Below, in pieces: positions 4,542-6,892 of a stretch of 6,892 nt of DNA (positions are counted from its first letter, which is position 1; every line of letters begins with the position of its first letter). Below the pieces are notes generated by a model. That model was not told the origin of the DNA. It worked only from the letters and a program-made list of their open reading frames with translations, and ran no database searches. The stretch comes from JACOTV01 sp964445135 (lineage in GTDB: Bacteria; Patescibacteriota; Microgenomatia; UBA1406; GWC2-37-13), in contig CAYUJW010000047.1 in assembly GCA_964445135.1 (NCBI GenBank), positions 1-6,892 on the forward strand, in the 5' to 3' direction. The position numbers and the translations under genes were made by a program.

Positions 4542-6892
4542 TTATTTTTGAGGGTAGTCGTTCCTAAACCACATGGCAAAGACCACGGGTATAAAAAAGA
4601 GTTTGATGGCACCGGTGAAAAGAAGGCCTGCAATAATTGCGCCGCCTAAACCTCTCCAAAATGGATCAGACAAGGTGATGGGGACAAGTCCAACAATCGT
4701 CAGCAAGGAAGTCAGAAGAATTGGTTCAAGTCTTGATGCTCCAGCATCAACTATCGCCTCTTCAAATGGCATACCTGAATTGAGATTTAAATTAATCTTG
4801 TCAAGCAACATGATGGCGTGAGTGACGACAATTCCAAATAATGCCAACACTCCAATGAGCGCTGGAAACGATAGTGGCGTGCCAGTTACGGCAAAAATCA
4901 AAAATACCCCAGATACTGCAAATGGGATCACCAATAGCGCCAAAACTGCTTGTCGATATGAGCCAAACTGAAGGACCATATTGATGAAGATAAGCATAAA
5001 TGCTAAGAGCATCGCCTGCATAATCGACTGGATTGATTTTGCATTTTCTTCATTTGCGCCACCCGTCTCCCAAGAATATCCGGGAGCCAACCCAAGCGTT
5101 GTGTCAGCAAACTTTTCCAGCGACTGCCCTATCTCAACATTTGAATATCCCGCGGCAACTGAAGCACTGACTGAAATTGTACGCTTTTGATCTTGACGGG
5201 TAATAAGTGTCGGATTGGTTTCCAAACGCAATGTACCCAAAGACAGCAATGGGTATTCGACCCCCCGTGCACTAATCATAATGGCAGACAATGCAGCGGG
5301 ACTCAGCAGATCATTATCATACCGGAACACAATATCAAGCTCCTCGTCCCCAACTGTCAAGGCATCGAGCTTCAGCCCGGCAGTGGCCGTTCGAAGTTGT
5401 CCTCCGACGGCGGCCGCGTCAATCCCTAGGTCTTTGAGTTTTGTATAATCTGGCTCAAACACCAACTTACTTGTTCCGGGTTTTATTGATCGCTCAATAT
5501 TGCGCACTCCCTGCTGTTTGCTCAAGTATTGCTCAACCTGCTTTGCGTATGCATCAAGCTGTGTGAGATCATCACCCAGTAGCTTAATTTGAACATCTGC
5601 GCCAGCTGGCGGACCACCTGACAGCTCAACAACACTCAGCTTTCCAACGGTGTAGGTAGCAAACGTTTGACGCAGTTCTTCTGCTAATTTTGTTGAGTTT
5701 TCTTCGTTTAGATTAAGGGTGATTTTACTCAGATGCGTAGTACTTCCACCGCCTGTCCCGCCTCCACCATCTCCAGAAAAGGATTGTCCAACATCAGCGC
5801 TCACATATGAAACGTCAGGGTTTGTGCGCAGTCGATTGACAAGCGAAATTGTCTCGCTACTTGTTTTGGCAAGTGTTGTGCCGGCCGGAAGTTCAAGATT
5901 TATATACAACGAGTCAGCATCTGACTTGGGAAAAAACTCATTTACAATAAATCCGGCTGGCAATAATAGGTATGAGAAAATCGCAAATAATGTCACGATG
6001 ATCAACGTGTTTCTTCGCCATACTTTTGAGGAAATAACATAAGAAATGGCTCGTCTATATCCGTCAATAAATGGCTCCATATTAATAAATCCTCCAACCA
6101 TTCCGCGATTTATTCGACTCATGGCGCCCGCCCACTTTGGCCGACTTTTTATCCTTTGCTGTATATTCTGCGTGAGGGTTGAGCCAACGGTTCGAAGCAC
6201 GGCATACAACACTGCACAAACCAGCAATACCGCCGGGAACAATGGACCATTTGAAACGGCAAACACCAGCCCAAATAACGCAACTGCCAGCAAGATTTGA
6301 ACCAACAGTTTAACTCGGTACGGAACTTGAGGATTCAGTGAAAATATCATCAATGGCAAGGTGATAAGTACCGCAATTGCTGTTGAAGAAATCAAAGTAA
6401 CAGTAACCACGATTGGAATTGACTTGATAAACTCGCCGATAATACCTGTCGCCAACAGAAGCGGCACAAATGCCCAGATGGTAGTAAGGGTTGTTGACCA
6501 AATTGGAACGATGAAATCACGCCACACCATGATGCCAGTTTGCGCGGCATTAAATCGTCCAGACTTGCTATATGCAGTCATTGCTTGGACAGTCACAACG
6601 GTGTCATCAATCAATAATCCAAGAGCCAACAGGAGTGAAAAGAGCGAGAGAAAATTGATTGATAGTCCAAACGCACGCATAAACGCAAATGCGCTCAAAA
6701 ATGTAAGGGGGATGGTGAGGCTTGCGATAAATGCTTGGCGAAAACCTAAAAATGCAACAAGGACAATAAACACCAACAATATAGTGTCTCGAAAATTAGT
6801 GGTAAGCTCGCCGAACTGTTCGGTAATCTGATCAGCCGCATTGAGGGTAGTTTTGACCGAAAATTCAGGAGCGAGCGCTAACTCATTTTTTA
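4542..6892 (-). CDS. RND-family efflux transporter, HAE1-like, N-terminus beyond window
   Basis: The inner-membrane pump subunit of a proton-driven AcrB-type exporter. The frame is open to the right edge (first whole codon at 6890-6888), leaving 782 residues. By comparison with AcrB about 310 N-terminal residues (first helix and porter subdomains) are missing. Visible in order: NFRDTILLVFIVLVAF (second helix); fourth helix with GLLIDDTVV, where Asp95-Asp96 match AcrB Asp407-Asp408; helices five and six; an extra hydrophobic hairpin (194-235); the seventh helix (294-312); the second periplasmic porter region with a Gly-rich loop (372-383); and the last five helices, ending in FFIPVVFAMWFRNDYPQK. 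The paired Asp and absence of the metal-pump DFGxxxDGA motif point to HAE1 rather than heavy-metal RND. The AcrB Lys940 position is Thr690, followed by His691. The substrate is unknown; an adaptor gene, if present, would lie upstream. Confidence 0.93.
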   Translation of the reverse strand, partial: KNELALAPEFSVKTTLNAADQITEQFGELTTNFRDTILLVFIVLVAFLGFRQAFIASLTIPLTFLSAFAFMRAFGLSINFLSLFSLLLALGLLIDDTVVTVQAMTAYSKSGRFNAAQTGIMVWRDFIVPIWSTTLTTIWAFVPLLLATGIIGEFIKSIPIVVTVTLISSTAIAVLITLPLMIFSLNPQVPYRVKLLVQILLAVALFGLVFAVSNGPLFPAVLLVCAVLYAVLRTVGSTLTQNIQQRIKSRPKWAGAMSRINRGMVGGFINMEPFIDGYRRAISYVISSKVWRRNTLIIVTLFAIFSYLLLPAGFIVNEFFPKSDADSLYINLELPAGTTLAKTSSETISLVNRLRTNPDVSYVSADVGQSFSGDGGGGTGGGSTTHLSKITLNLNEENSTKLAEELRQTFATYTVGKLSVVELSGGPPAGADVQIKLLGDDLTQLDAYAKQVEQYLSKQQGVRNIERSIKPGTSKLVFEPDYTKLKDLGIDAAAVGGQLRTATAGLKLDALTVGDEELDIVFRYDNDLLSPAALSAIMISARGVEYPLLSLGTLRLETNPTLITRQDQKRTISVSASVAAGYSNVEIGQSLEKFADTTLGLAPGYSWETGGANEENAKSIQSIMQAMLLAFMLIFINMVLQFGSYRQAVLALLVIPFAVSGVFLIFAVTGTPLSFPALIGVLALFGIVVTHAIMLLDKINLNLNSGMPFEEAIVDAGASRLEPILLTSLLTIVGLVPITLSDPFWRGLGGAIIAGLLFTGAIKLFFIPVVFAMWFRNDYPQK

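Noticed and set aside
6777..6779. TTG as start of the RND gene
   Set aside because: The frame stays open upstream to the window edge and encodes residues expected before the second membrane helix (ITEQFGELTTNFRDTI), so the gene continues past the window.
6361..6831. 156-codon open frame on the plus strand
   Set aside because: It is antisense to conserved RND membrane helices and has no family features.
4542..6892. Heavy-metal (CusA/CzcA) RND pump linked to the copper protein
   Set aside because: The fourth helix has the HAE1-type paired Asp (LIDDTVV) and not the metal-pump DFGxxxDGA motif. Adjacency to a cupredoxin alone does not support metal export.

Overview
The window carries four genes, all on the minus strand, in the order (5' to 3' of the transcript) RND efflux pump, cupredoxin, dockerin-bearing secreted protein, and cohesin-like/CE3 esterase. 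They are separated by only 56, 44 and 42 bases with no recognisable terminator between them, so they look like part of one transcription unit. The pump is cut by the right edge. The left edge lies inside an octamer tandem repeat just beyond the last stop codon. There is no gene-free stretch longer than about 60 bases, and I saw no tRNA, rRNA, CRISPR array or insertion sequence.

The probable source is an uncultivated member of the Patescibacteria (candidate phyla radiation). The main reason is the C-terminal layout of the 811-residue protein: a beta-rich carrier domain running directly into a dockerin. I recall this layout as common in secreted proteins of that group. Supporting points are the membrane-anchored surface proteins with long Pro/Asn/Gly linkers, an RND pump with unusual features, and start codons without Shine-Dalgarno sequences. 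This is inference from remembered families; no lineage below the phylum can be given. Code 11 fits: TGA ends the esterase gene and all frames are intact.

Region by region (plus-strand coordinates): 1-56 is an AACC-containing octamer repeat. 62-1516 encodes a membrane-anchored protein with a cohesin-like domain, an (Asn-Pro) linker and a CE3-type SGNH carbohydrate esterase. 1559-3994 encodes a secreted multidomain protein with an uncharacterised N-terminal domain, a six-cysteine module, beta-sandwich segments and a C-terminal dockerin. 4039-4485 encodes a membrane-anchored cupredoxin with an incomplete CuA-like ligand set. 4542-6892 encodes the C-terminal 782 residues of a HAE1-like RND transporter.

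The most interesting inference is that the last two genes form a self-contained cohesin-dockerin pair. A membrane-held esterase that also carries a cohesin-like domain could dock a secreted dockerin protein at the cell surface, giving a two-protein mini-cellulosome-like complex. The usual arrangement is different: the enzyme carries the dockerin and a non-catalytic scaffold carries the cohesins. Binding between the two is not shown by the sequence. How the pump and cupredoxin relate to this pair is not clear beyond co-orientation and short spacing.
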